From an uncultured Bacteroidales bacterium (GTDB lineage: Bacteria > Bacteroidota > Bacteroidia > Bacteroidales > F082), in contig CAJOIF010000020.1 in NCBI GenBank assembly GCA_905234765.1, positions 1-64,000 on the forward strand: a stretch of DNA of 64,000 nt, in the 5' to 3' direction. A program made the translations under genes and the position numbers. This document shows positions 24,763 through 32,417 of this stretch, piece after piece. The notes beneath the pieces were generated by a model, which had not been told where the DNA came from, did not search any database, and saw nothing but the letters and a program-made list of their open reading frames with translations. Position 1 is the first letter of the stretch; each line of letters starts with the position of its first letter.

Positions 24763-25707
24763 TCAATACTCCAACCGAATCTCATCCACCCAAAGCACAT
24801 TGCCTAGGGCTCCTATGAATGCGCCCTGACTGCCTGATGTGATCATCATAATGGCATGGGTCACAGGACAATTCGCATCCGCCCACGCCTCTTCAAGAAT
24901 GACTTTTTTCTTTCCTTTTTTGTTTAGGGCATACATGGTCTTGTCGCCTGAAACCAAGTTCATATATGGCTTGTAATTCTTTGATTTTCTTGCATCTCCA
25001 TATATTACTGGCACCCTAAAATCCTTTACCCAGCCAGAAGATGATTTTTCAATATGGTAAATTGCCGTCCCCACCCTCTTTGCGTGGATATTGCCTTTTT
25101 CATCCTCCCAACGGTATTGAAGGATGAAAAGAATCTCAGCGGGGTCGTAACCATCAAATTCCGTCGTCCGAAACGTGGTGCCCTTCACCAACTTTCCCGT
25201 ATTTGGGATATTGGCTTTATAATTAAGCACCAACGCTTTAGGCCGTTTCGTAAAAGGAATGCCCCAATCCATGAAAGCGTATGGGTCGCTGACACCCGTG
25301 ATAGGTTCGAGCATCTTTCCCCAATAGATAGAGCCTGCCGCCAACACCTTGATGTTCACCAATCCAGCCACCTTACACGAAGCGAATTGGGTGGCAAGTT
25401 TGGCACAACGTCCCGTCGGACCACGGTCGGGCGTAACGTTGGTGCTGGTCTTCACCACGCCCATCACCTTTGCAAATGCATTGGACGACGACCAGATCGT
25501 ATTCTTGTAGCCATAGGCCTCGTTGCCACGTACCGTGTCGGTCGGGCCAACCACATACAACGTTTTTTCCTGACCTCCAATGATTTGCGATTCCGTGACA
25601 TAACGCACCGTCCACTGCTCGAAGTCACCAAGAGGCACCTTCTCGTAGCGTTGGCCGTAAGCCATAACACCCAACAACAGAGCCAAAATTATTTGAATTT
25701 TCGCCAT
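24763..25707 (-). CDS. PCMD-domain secreted protein
   Basis: A 314-residue exported protein (signal MAKIQIILALLLGVMAYGQ). It shows the pattern of putative carbohydrate metabolism (PCMD) domain proteins: DFEQWTVRYVTES, YGYKNTIWSSSNAFAKVMG, GRCAKLATQ, ITGVSDPYAFMDWGIPF, RPKALVLNYKAN, FDGYDPAEILFILQYRWED and ends LGNVLWVDEIRLEY. No catalytic residues are assigned for this family. It is the last gene of a minus-strand operon; its start overlaps the SDR gene by 19 bases. Confidence 0.8.
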   Translation of the reverse strand: MAKIQIILALLLGVMAYGQRYEKVPLGDFEQWTVRYVTESQIIGGQEKTLYVVGPTDTVRGNEAYGYKNTIWSSSNAFAKVMGVVKTSTNVTPDRGPTGRCAKLATQFASCKVAGLVNIKVLAAGSIYWGKMLEPITGVSDPYAFMDWGIPFTKRPKALVLNYKANIPNTGKLVKGTTFRTTEFDGYDPAEILFILQYRWEDEKGNIHAKRVGTAIYHIEKSSSGWVKDFRVPVIYGDARKSKNYKPYMNLVSGDKTMYALNKKGKKKVILEEAWADANCPVTHAIMMITSGSQGAFIGALGNVLWVDEIRLEY

Positions 25708-26501
25708 AACTTGTCAACCAATACTTTGGGCAAAATGGCTATCAGAGGTGGAAGATAAAGGTTCATCAGTCCGGGTCTCACCACCCTTTTCTTGCGAATC
25801 ATCCCCTTCAAAGCCTTTCGCACCAACCATTGCGGTGTACCAATCAGTCCAATTTTCACGCCAAAGTTCAGCAAAGTAGGTTTCAATTTGTAGAGTGGCG
25901 TAGCGATGGCGGCCGGACAGACTGTCGTCACACCTACTCCGTAAGGGCGCATTTCGAAATAGAGCGACTTGCCGAAGCTCTTCAGATAAGCTTTCGAGGC
26001 AGAATAGATGGTGATGCCTGGACACGGAAGTTTGGCCGCCATCGACGACATATTAATAATGTATCCAAAGCCGCGTTTCTTCATCTCCTCGCCAAACAAG
26101 ACACAGAGTCTGGTAGGTGTAAAGATATGCAGGCGCATCATTGTCAAGGCTTTGGCCTCATTTTCTTGAGCCAATTCCTCGAAGAAAAACATCCCCGCAT
26201 TATTGATCAATATGTCGATTTGCAAGTTCTCGGCTTGGCAAAAGGCAAACAATTCATCAGCGGCAGTCTCGGTAGCCAAGTCCTGATATCGTGGAATCAC
26301 CTTTATTTCATCCGTTGCAAGACTTTTTGCCACCTTTGGCAGTTCCTCCTTCTGATTGCTGACCAGCAACAAATCACATCCAATTTCAGCCAACTGTCGC
26401 GCATACTCCATGCCCATACCCGAACTGCCGCCTGTGACAAGTGCCATAGGCCGATGCCCATGCGACTCCACAAACCGATTCAACCACTTGGTCTTGTTCA
26501 T
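25689..26501 (-). CDS. Short-chain dehydrogenase/reductase (hydroxysteroid-dehydrogenase-like)
   Basis: A 270-residue classical SDR. Cofactor loop GGSSGMGMEYAR, NNAG motif, and catalytic residues Ser, Tyr and Lys in NMSSMAAKLPCPGITIYSASK. Residues after the cofactor motif (VSNQKEEL) do not show the acidic Asp that fixes NAD, so cofactor choice is open. It overlaps the flavin oxidoreductase by 4 bases (ATGA) and the PCMD gene by 19. With the neighbouring 5-alpha-reductase-like and OYE-like genes, it fits the place of the 3-beta-hydroxysteroid dehydrogenase in gut Bacteroidota steroid clusters. Family call is firm; the substrate is inferred from context only. Confidence 0.85.
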   Translation of the reverse strand: MNKTKWLNRFVESHGHRPMALVTGGSSGMGMEYARQLAEIGCDLLLVSNQKEELPKVAKSLATDEIKVIPRYQDLATETAADELFAFCQAENLQIDILINNAGMFFFEELAQENEAKALTMMRLHIFTPTRLCVLFGEEMKKRGFGYIINMSSMAAKLPCPGITIYSASKAYLKSFGKSLYFEMRPYGVGVTTVCPAAIATPLYKLKPTLLNFGVKIGLIGTPQWLVRKALKGMIRKKRVVRPGLMNLYLPPLIAILPKVLVDKLWRKFK

Positions 26502-27733
26502 CCTTTCTTTTCCGCTTTCTTGATTTCTTTCCTCAATTTCTTTGGCAGTTCCTCGTCAACGCAATGGTGACACTTCATTTCCAAAGTGTACATTCGACCA
26601 ATGCAATAATTGGAGTGCTTGCACTCGCTATGGGTCACCTCACCGCTTTGCAATTTGTTGACGAAGTCCGTGTCGTTGATCAACGCACGTGCCATTTGCA
26701 GGGCCACAAAACCCGAATCAAGCACCTCTTCCATCTTCTCTTTCGAAACCATGCCTCCGACATAGATCAATGGCATCTTCAGGTTGGCGCGAAACACCTT
26801 GGCATCCTCCAGAAAATAGCCCTCGCTATAAGGCACCGTGGGTATCATCAGTCGTCCAAACACGGCCAAACCCGCTTTGAGCCACCAAAACTTCTTCGGG
26901 TCCATGTAGTATCTCAGAGTCTTGAGTGGCATCGCGCCACGCATCACCTCCATCGGAGCCTTGCTGACAAAACCAGCCGTCAAGACAAGAGCATGAACGC
27001 CAAGTTTTTCCAGTTCTTTGGCCACCGCAAGACATTCTTCTTGATCCATGCCTTTTCGAAATCCGTCATGCATATTCACTTTCACCACCACAGCCATATC
27101 ATTGCCCGCAGCACGCATCACTTCCTCGATGACAAGACGCATGAAACGCATCCGGTTGTCAAGGTTACCACCAAACTCATCGCGACGGTGGTTGGTGTAG
27201 GGCGACAGGAATTGACTGATGAGGTAGCCGTGTCCTGCATGGATTTCAACACAATCGAAGCCCGCCTTACGTGCCAAATCGACCGCTTTTCCGAAATCAA
27301 GCACCAGTTCGTAAATCTCTGATTTCTTGAGTTTTCTAACAAAAGTTGGCGAATAGAGATTGAAACCTCGCGAGGCACCCACGGGTGTACAGCCACAGGT
27401 GGAGCGATGCGTCATATTACCGCAGTGCCCCAGCTGGATAGAGGCCTTGGCACCATAACTATGGACGGAATCGGTGAGGCGTTTCAAGTCGGAGACAATC
27501 TCCTCACGCATCCAAAGCTGGCCGTTGAATGAAAGTCCCGACTGGTTGACGGCAGCATAGGCTACTGTCGTCATGCCGACGCCGCCTTTTGCTACCGCTG
27601 TATGATAGTCAAACAAATCGTCGGAAGGACGATTGCCGTAAGCCATATTCTCAAAAGCCGCCGAGCGTATCACCCTGTTGCGCAAAGTGACAGGGCCAAT
27701 TTGACACGGCGTGAATATTACTGAGTTTTCCAT
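26498..27733 (-). CDS. NADH:flavin oxidoreductase, Old Yellow Enzyme family (possible steroid 5-beta-reductase)
   Basis: A 411-residue TIM-barrel FMN enzyme. Motifs: FTPCQIGPVTLRNRVIRSA (N-terminal FMN site), ASIQLGHCG, GFDCVEIHAGHGYLISQFLSP, YTNHRRDEFGGNLDNRMRF and YVGGMVSK near the phosphate site. The C-terminus holds ECKHSNYCIGRM and KCHHCVDEE, four cysteines that could bind a metal or cluster. Expected activity is reduction of an activated C=C bond, such as a delta-4-3-keto steroid. Gut Bacteroidota 5-beta-reductases belong to this family. Second in a tight operon after the 5-alpha-reductase-like gene (3-base gap). Family call firm, substrate inferred. Confidence 0.88.
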   Translation of the reverse strand: MENSVIFTPCQIGPVTLRNRVIRSAAFENMAYGNRPSDDLFDYHTAVAKGGVGMTTVAYAAVNQSGLSFNGQLWMREEIVSDLKRLTDSVHSYGAKASIQLGHCGNMTHRSTCGCTPVGASRGFNLYSPTFVRKLKKSEIYELVLDFGKAVDLARKAGFDCVEIHAGHGYLISQFLSPYTNHRRDEFGGNLDNRMRFMRLVIEEVMRAAGNDMAVVVKVNMHDGFRKGMDQEECLAVAKELEKLGVHALVLTAGFVSKAPMEVMRGAMPLKTLRYYMDPKKFWWLKAGLAVFGRLMIPTVPYSEGYFLEDAKVFRANLKMPLIYVGGMVSKEKMEEVLDSGFVALQMARALINDTDFVNKLQSGEVTHSECKHSNYCIGRMYTLEMKCHHCVDEELPKKLRKEIKKAEKKG

Positions 27734-27736
27734 AAA

Positions 27737-28504
27737 CTAATATATAAAAGGTATGATTCTCTTGACTTTTTTCGTATCCAATTGATCGCCGAACTCAGCT
27801 TGATACCGCTTATAGATATGGTCAGCGCGAGGTCCAAGGTTGGCGAATGTCCACAAAGCGAACACCACACCCGACCACGACCAAGTAAGGATGGCGAAGC
27901 CAATCCATTCCACGAATTCGCCAAAATAATTGGCCGAAGTCACATAGCGGAACATCCCACTTTGAGGCAAGTAATGCTTGCTATCGCCTTCCTTGCGCAG
28001 GTTGCGTATGATGTCATCGGATTGGATGTTGATATACATCCCAATGATGAATATCAGAAAACCAACGATAAATCTCGGGTCAGTGAGCCAATCGCGGCCA
28101 TAGTAGTCATTGGGTGAGAGATAGAAAATCCAACCGCCTTGCATCAAAGCATTCAGCACATTGAAAGTCACGCCCATCACAATGATGGAGAGCGGCATCA
28201 CGCTGTGTCCACGCAAGCGGAGCGGAAACACGAACGAGCGTTGGATGTAATGCAACTCGAAAAGGAAAAGAAAGGCCAAGCGAACCAAGTCGCCACGTCG
28301 GTCAGAAAAGAACCACAGCAACAACATGGCAACGAACACCGGCGACTCCATGAGCACCCATCCCAACTTGTTGTTGACTGCCGGTCCCCATTTCTTGTCA
28401 TAAAACTTGCCATAACCCGCATCCACAAAAAACAGGCTCACAAACACCACCACAGCCACACAAGCCATGATGACCAAAAACAGATAAAAGGCATGAATTG
28501 TCAT
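27737..28504 (-). CDS. 3-oxo-5-alpha-steroid 4-dehydrogenase family protein (5-alpha-reductase-like)
   Basis: A 255-residue integral membrane protein with about six or seven helices. Family motifs: ELHYIQRSFVFPLRLRG (Tyr and Arg in the substrate/NADPH site), FIIGMYINIQSDDIIRNLRK, HYLPQSGMFRYVTSANYFGE (the glycine- and Tyr-rich motif before the Asn/Glu), EWIGFAILTWSWSGVVF and HIYKRYQAEFGD. This is the C-terminal signature of the steroid 5-alpha-reductase family. It would reduce delta-4-3-keto steroids with NADPH. It is first in the operon, and its start at 28504 follows an AT-rich leader with a possible -7 box (TATTTTTG, 28531-28524, minus). Confidence 0.88.
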   Translation of the reverse strand: MTIHAFYLFLVIMACVAVVVFVSLFFVDAGYGKFYDKKWGPAVNNKLGWVLMESPVFVAMLLLWFFSDRRGDLVRLAFLFLFELHYIQRSFVFPLRLRGHSVMPLSIIVMGVTFNVLNALMQGGWIFYLSPNDYYGRDWLTDPRFIVGFLIFIIGMYINIQSDDIIRNLRKEGDSKHYLPQSGMFRYVTSANYFGEFVEWIGFAILTWSWSGVVFALWTFANLGPRADHIYKRYQAEFGDQLDTKKVKRIIPFIY

Positions 28505-28586
28505 CTTATTGAGAAATAATTGTCAAAAATAGTGAAAATACCTATCGACCCACTATTTTTTCACCAAACAATCGAAAAAAATCCAT

Positions 28587-28594
28587 TACTTTTG
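28587..28594 (+). promoter_or_regulatory. -7 box TACTTTTG for the zinc peptidase gene
   Basis: TACTTTTG at 28587-28594, 28 bases before the start codon; no clear -33 match. It lies in the 118-base divergent region opposite the steroid-reductase operon. Confidence 0.4.
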
Positions 28595-28622
28595 CGCCAT
28601 CAACCATTTAAAAGCACATGCC

Positions 28623-29306
28623 ATGTCCACAGGAATCAGTTGGATACTCATCATCGTCATCGGCCTCGCAGGACTGCTGGTCCAAGGGCGTCTGAAAAGT
28701 GTATTTGCCAAATATTCAAAGGTGTTGTCGCCCGGTGGACTCACTGGAGCCCAAATCGCGCAAAAAATGCTTCACGACAACGGCATCTATGACGTACAGG
28801 TAACATGCATCAACGGACAACTCACCGACCATTATGACCCCAGAAAAAAGACCGTCAACCTCAGTGAAAACGTCTATAAACTGAATAGTGTGGCCGCTGC
28901 CGCTGTAGCCGCCCACGAATGTGGCCATGCCGTGCAACACAAAGTCGGTTATGCACCGTTGAAGCTACGCTCATCGTTGGTACCCGCTGTGAACGTCTCA
29001 TCCAAGCTGTCGATGATTATCATCATCATCGGACTGCTTATCATGGAAATCTTCCCTTACTTGTTCTGGATTGGCATTGCCATGTTTGCAATGGTATTCC
29101 TCTTCAGCGTCATCACACTGCCAGTAGAATTCAACGCATCAAGACGGGCTTTGGCATGGCTCAAGTCGTCCAACACCCTCAGCCAGACTGAAGTTGCCCA
29201 AGCCAAGGAGGCGCTCAGCTGGGCTGCCAGCACTTACGTAGTTGCAGCCTTGTCATCATTGGCCTCACTGCTCTATTACATCGGGCTCGGAAACAGCCGC
29301 CGATAA
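28623..29306 (+). CDS. Membrane zinc metallopeptidase, YugP family
   Basis: A 227-residue inner-membrane peptidase. One helix at the N-terminus (SWILIIVIGLAGLLV), the zinc site HECGH in AAVAAHECGHAVQH, then a hydrophobic stretch of two or three helices (KLSMIIIIIGLLIMEIFPYLFWIGIAMF) and a second conserved segment LPVEFNASRRALAWL with the third ligand Glu position. The length is normal for the family. Substrates are unknown; the family is proposed to take part in membrane protein turnover. Single gene, diverging from the steroid-type operon. Confidence 0.9.
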   Translation: MSTGISWILIIVIGLAGLLVQGRLKSVFAKYSKVLSPGGLTGAQIAQKMLHDNGIYDVQVTCINGQLTDHYDPRKKTVNLSENVYKLNSVAAAAVAAHECGHAVQHKVGYAPLKLRSSLVPAVNVSSKLSMIIIIIGLLIMEIFPYLFWIGIAMFAMVFLFSVITLPVEFNASRRALAWLKSSNTLSQTEVAQAKEALSWAASTYVVAALSSLASLLYYIGLGNSRR

Positions 29307-29311
29307 CTCCC

Positions 29312-29668
29312 TTAATTGCAAATCTTGCTGTAAGCTTCCTTGATTTGAAGTGCCAAATCTTCGCTTCCATTGGCATCAACAGCTTTCATAAAGTCGAGAC
29401 GGGCTGCATCAAATCTATCAATGTCACTTTGAGTCATATAGCGTTGTTTCTGCACGAAATCCTTACTCATCATGACAAACTGGTCCACCGCGAATGACCA
29501 ATCTTCAGCAGAATAATGCGAGGATTGTTTGGCCGTCTGTTTTACAAATTTCTCTGCGTTGACAGCAACTTCGTTCGGTTGATCGGCAATCTTATACTCA
29601 ACTGGTCCACGCTGACAACCAGCCATAGCCAGCATAGCAATCAATAAAAGAGGAAATACTTTTTTCAT
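29312..29668 (-). CDS. Small hypothetical lipoprotein
   Basis: A 118-residue protein with leader MKKVFPLLLIAMLAMAGC and a lipobox ending in Cys 18. The mature part is helical and charged: VAVNAEKFVKQTAKQSSHYSAEDWSFAVDQFVMMSKDFV and FDAARLDFMKAVDANGSEDLAL. No domain recognised; similar small lipoproteins (DUF6565-like) occur in Bacteroidales, which I cannot confirm here. Start at 29668; the frame upstream to 29689 is not needed. It is convergent with the zinc peptidase gene, 5 bases apart. Confidence 0.72.
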   Translation of the reverse strand: MKKVFPLLLIAMLAMAGCQRGPVEYKIADQPNEVAVNAEKFVKQTAKQSSHYSAEDWSFAVDQFVMMSKDFVQKQRYMTQSDIDRFDAARLDFMKAVDANGSEDLALQIKEAYSKICN

Positions 29669-29775
29669 CGTGTTGGAATTTTGGCGCAAAAATAATACTT
29701 TTTGACTTTGCTATTGATTATTTTCGTATTTTAGCCGACTAATTTCGATTTATCAACAAATAAAACACCATCATT

Positions 29776-31245
29776 ATGAGTACTATCAAAGATTTGGAAC
29801 CGAATGGCGTGTGGAGAAACTTCTACAGCTTGACGCAAATTCCGCGCCCTTCGAAGAAAGAGGCTAAGGTGATCGCCTTCATGAAACAATGGGGCGAAGA
29901 GCACGGCTTGGAAACCATCATTGAGGACTGCGGCAACGTCATCATGCGCAAGCCGGCCACTCCTGGCATGGAGAACCGCAAAGGCGTCATCCTGCAAGCC
30001 CACTTGGACATGGTCCCGCAAAAGAATGCCGACAAGGTACATGATTTCGAGAACGACCCAATCGAGACCCACATCGAAGACGGTTGGGTGAAGGCCAATG
30101 GCACCACCCTTGGTGCAGACGATGGTCTGGGTGCCGCCGCAGCCATGGCGGTTCTCGAAGCCACCGACCTGCAACACGGTCCCATCGAGGCCCTCTTCAC
30201 CATCGACGAAGAGACCGGCATGACGGGTGCCAACAAGCTGCAACCTGGTCTGCTGCAAGGCGACATATTGATGAATATGGACTCCGAAACCGAGGGCGAA
30301 CTATACGTGGGTTGCGCCGGCGGTGTGGACAACATCGGCACATGGACGCCTACCTTTGAAGCCGTCCCCGCTGGCATGAAAGCCTTCCGCATCTTTGTGA
30401 AAGGCCTAAAAGGTGGTCACTCGGGCATGGACATCAACCTGGGTCGCGCCAACGCCAACAAGGTGCTGAACACCTTGATGCTGATGGCAGCTGAGAAATA
30501 CGGTCTGCGCCTTGCCAAGATTGACGGCGGCAGTTTGCGCAATGCCATCCCGAGAGAAGCTGAAGCCATCGTGGTCGTGCCTACCGACAAAGAAGCCGAA
30601 TTCAAGCAGTTTGCCGCTGAATTTGAGACAATTTCAAAGGAAGAGTTCGCCGAAGTGGAACCTGAATTGGCCATCCTCTGCGAAGACGCTGCCATGCCGG
30701 AGAAGGTCATCGACGTGAAAACGCAAGACAATATGTTCTGCGCCATCGCCCGCTATCCCAATGGTGTCATCGCCATGTCGGAAGACTTTGAAGGCACCAC
30801 TGAGACCTCAAGCAACCTGGCCACATGGAAGATGGAAGACGGAAAAATCACGACCGCTTCGTTGACCCGTAGCCTCGTCGATGCCGCCAAGGACAAACTG
30901 GCAGAGCAAATTCGCAAGAACCTCACCGACAATGGTGCAGAGGCCTACTCCACTGGTGATTATCCAGGTTGGAAGCCCAACATCAACTCGACCATCCTCA
31001 ATTTGATGAAGCAAGTCTATCACGACAAGTTCGGCAAAGAAGCCAAGATCATGGTCATCCACGCCGGCTTGGAATGCGGTATCCTTGGCTCGAAGTACCC
31101 GAATTGGGATATGGTCAGCTTCGGTCCCACCTTGGTGCACCCCCATTCACCAGACGAAGCCCTACTTATCGAGAGCGTGCAACCCTTCTGGGAGTTCCTC
31201 GTCGAAACGTTGAAAAATATCCCCGAAAAAGATACTATTGCATAA
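29776..31245 (+). CDS. pepD: Aminoacyl-histidine dipeptidase (PepD-like, M20 family)
   Basis: A cytoplasmic metallodipeptidase (489 residues) of the M20C type that cleaves Xaa-His dipeptides. Metal-site and catalytic motifs: LQAHLDMVPQKN (first His and Asp), LGADDGLGAAAAMAV (bridging Asp), TIDEETGMTGA (catalytic Glu and metal Glu), NMDSETEGELYVGCAGG, GLKGGHSGMDINLGRANA (His of the lid domain), and near the C-terminus HAGLECGIL and LVHPHSPDEAL. All are intact. Monocistronic with a terminator behind it. Confidence 0.95.
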   Translation: MSTIKDLEPNGVWRNFYSLTQIPRPSKKEAKVIAFMKQWGEEHGLETIIEDCGNVIMRKPATPGMENRKGVILQAHLDMVPQKNADKVHDFENDPIETHIEDGWVKANGTTLGADDGLGAAAAMAVLEATDLQHGPIEALFTIDEETGMTGANKLQPGLLQGDILMNMDSETEGELYVGCAGGVDNIGTWTPTFEAVPAGMKAFRIFVKGLKGGHSGMDINLGRANANKVLNTLMLMAAEKYGLRLAKIDGGSLRNAIPREAEAIVVVPTDKEAEFKQFAAEFETISKEEFAEVEPELAILCEDAAMPEKVIDVKTQDNMFCAIARYPNGVIAMSEDFEGTTETSSNLATWKMEDGKITTASLTRSLVDAAKDKLAEQIRKNLTDNGAEAYSTGDYPGWKPNINSTILNLMKQVYHDKFGKEAKIMVIHAGLECGILGSKYPNWDMVSFGPTLVHPHSPDEALLIESVQPFWEFLVETLKNIPEKDTIA

Positions 31246-31267
31246 ATAACTAACAATCAACGTATTG

Positions 31268-31301
31268 AAAAAGGCGAAATCTAATTTGGTTTTGCCTTTT
31301 T
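31268..31301 (+). terminator. Terminator of pepD
   Basis: AAAAAGGCGAAA ... TTTTGCCTTTTT stem of about 12 bp with an imperfect loop, then a T-rich tract, 23 bases after the stop. Confidence 0.7.
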
Positions 31302-31343
31302 CATTTTTTTCAAGAAAAATGTTGGGGCTAAAGAAAATATTTG

Positions 31344-31351
31344 TACTTTTG
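31344..31351 (+). promoter_or_regulatory. -7 box TACTTTTG for rpmH
   Basis: TACTTTTG at 31344-31351 followed by CAGCCCG, a common Bacteroidota start context; the rpmH start codon lies 54 bases downstream. Confidence 0.5.
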
Positions 31352-31404
31352 CAGCCCGATTCAAAGGGATTGAAGCGAAAAATAACAAATAAAAAGATAA
31401 AGAG

Positions 31405-31533
31405 ATGAAGCGCACTTATCAACCTTCGAACAGAAAACGTAGAAACAAACACGGTTTCAGAGAGAGAATGTCAACGGCTAACGGCCGTAAGGTTTTGGCC
31501 CGCAAAAAACTTACAGTTTCTGACGAATATTAA
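31405..31533 (+). CDS. rpmH: 50S ribosomal protein bL34 with an internal deletion
   Basis: A 42-codon gene encoding [20 protein letters not shown] ... [18 protein letters not shown]. The N-terminal motif (KRTxQPS, NRKRxxKHGFRxRM) and the NGRxVL block identify bL34 without doubt. Between VLA and RKKLTVS, however, the usual segment (ARRAKG in Bacteroides, RRRAKGR in E. coli) is missing: six residues, an in-frame 18-base loss. The C-terminal extension is also short. The lost part belongs to the RNA-contacting end of the protein in known ribosomes. The flanks (GCCCGC and the expected GGCCGC) suggest slippage between short repeats. Not in any ORF longer than about 60 codons, so easily missed. Confidence 0.93.
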   Translation: MKRTYQPSNRKRRNKHGFRERMSTANGRKVLARKKLTVSDEY

Positions 31534-31570
31534 TTTTCGGAAGCCGTTATATTTCTCATTTAAGGTAACG

Positions 31571-31596
31571 AAGGCGACCCCATTGGGAATCGCCTT
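31571..31596 (+). terminator. Terminator of rpmH
   Basis: AAGGCGACCC ... GGGAATCGCCTT stem with ATT at the loop, followed by a T-rich tract. Confidence 0.7.
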
Positions 31597-31611
31597 TTGT
31601 TGTTTTTGTTT

Positions 31612-31635
31612 GTAGAGACGGTGCACCGTCTCTAC
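31612..31635. repeat. Perfect 24-bp palindrome
   Basis: GTAGAGACGGTG and its exact complement CACCGTCTCTAC, between rpmH and the methyltransferase stop. Palindromes of this type (GTAGAGAC ... GTCTCTAC) are dispersed in many bacterial genomes; here it may also act in termination of the minus-strand gene cluster. Confidence 0.75.
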
Positions 31636-31637
31636 AT

Positions 31638-32411
31638 TCATTTGCCGCAACGATAAATGATTTCCTCTCCCCTGCGCGCCAATTGCATGCGCTCGCGCTG
31701 TCCTTCTGGAACCTCGTAATACAGTCTGTCTTCCGTCACCATGAAACCTGCCTTGCGCAACACGTCGGCATAGTCGCGGCCAAACTGGCGCACGTGGTCG
31801 TACTGTCCAAACAGGCGTTGGCGCTCCTTCGGGTCGGTGACGCTTGGGTCTTCGAATGTATCCACGTCGGGATTGATGGGCACAAGGAGAATGGCCCAAC
31901 CGCCAGGTTTCAAAATCCTTTTGATTTCCGAAAAGGCCTTATTAGCGTCATTGACATGTTCCAGCACATGGTTACAGATAACCACATCGTAGGTGTCACT
32001 CGGTTGGTCAATGGCGGTGACGTCGAGATGCAGGTCAGCAATGGGAGAATCGAGGTCGGCGGTGGTGTAATCCAAGTTTTTCAAGGCCCGGAAGCGCTTC
32101 AGGAAAGGCTGTTCGGGCGCGAAATGCAGCACCTTAAGCGGCGCAGTGAAGAAATCTGTTTTTTCTTTCAGATAGAGCCACAGCAAACGATGCCTTTCCA
32201 ACGACAAGCATTTGGGGCACAAGCGGTTATCCATCGCCTTGCCATAGCCATAGGGCAAAAACTTACGGAAATGGCCGCCACAAACGGGGCATTCTACCTT
32301 GTTGCCAATATAAAAAGGACGAATCAAAAGACTAAAAAGGTAGCTTAACTTGATGAGCCACTGGCGAGGAAAAATCTTGGTAAAAAAGGATATGATCTTT
32401 TTCATCTTCAA
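31638..32411 (-). CDS. Class I SAM-dependent methyltransferase with N-terminal zinc motif
   Basis: A 257-residue protein. A basic, hydrophobic N-terminus is followed by a cysteine pattern CPVCGG ... CPKC (about 41-68), a likely zinc ribbon. The methyltransferase core is VLHFAPEQPF (motif I region), TTADLDSPIADLHLDVTAI (motif II), YDVVICNHVLEHV (motif IV) and ILKPGGWAILLVPI. Proteins like this occur in polysaccharide clusters and are thought to modify sugars; the substrate is unknown. It lies 6 bases downstream of a glycosyltransferase gene on the same strand. Confidence 0.85.
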   Translation of the reverse strand: MKMKKIISFFTKIFPRQWLIKLSYLFSLLIRPFYIGNKVECPVCGGHFRKFLPYGYGKAMDNRLCPKCLSLERHRLLWLYLKEKTDFFTAPLKVLHFAPEQPFLKRFRALKNLDYTTADLDSPIADLHLDVTAIDQPSDTYDVVICNHVLEHVNDANKAFSEIKRILKPGGWAILLVPINPDVDTFEDPSVTDPKERQRLFGQYDHVRQFGRDYADVLRKAGFMVTEDRLYYEVPEGQRERMQLARRGEEIIYRCGK

Positions 32412-32417
32412 TTAATT

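Noticed and set aside
26498..28504. Bile acid 7-alpha-dehydroxylation (bai) operon
   Set aside because: Only an OYE and an SDR overlap with bai families; baiB, baiE, baiF and baiG types are absent. The 5-alpha-reductase points to the other type of steroid cluster.
31612..31635. Transposon end or attachment site
   Set aside because: A single perfect palindrome with no target duplication or transposase; probably a dispersed palindromic repeat.
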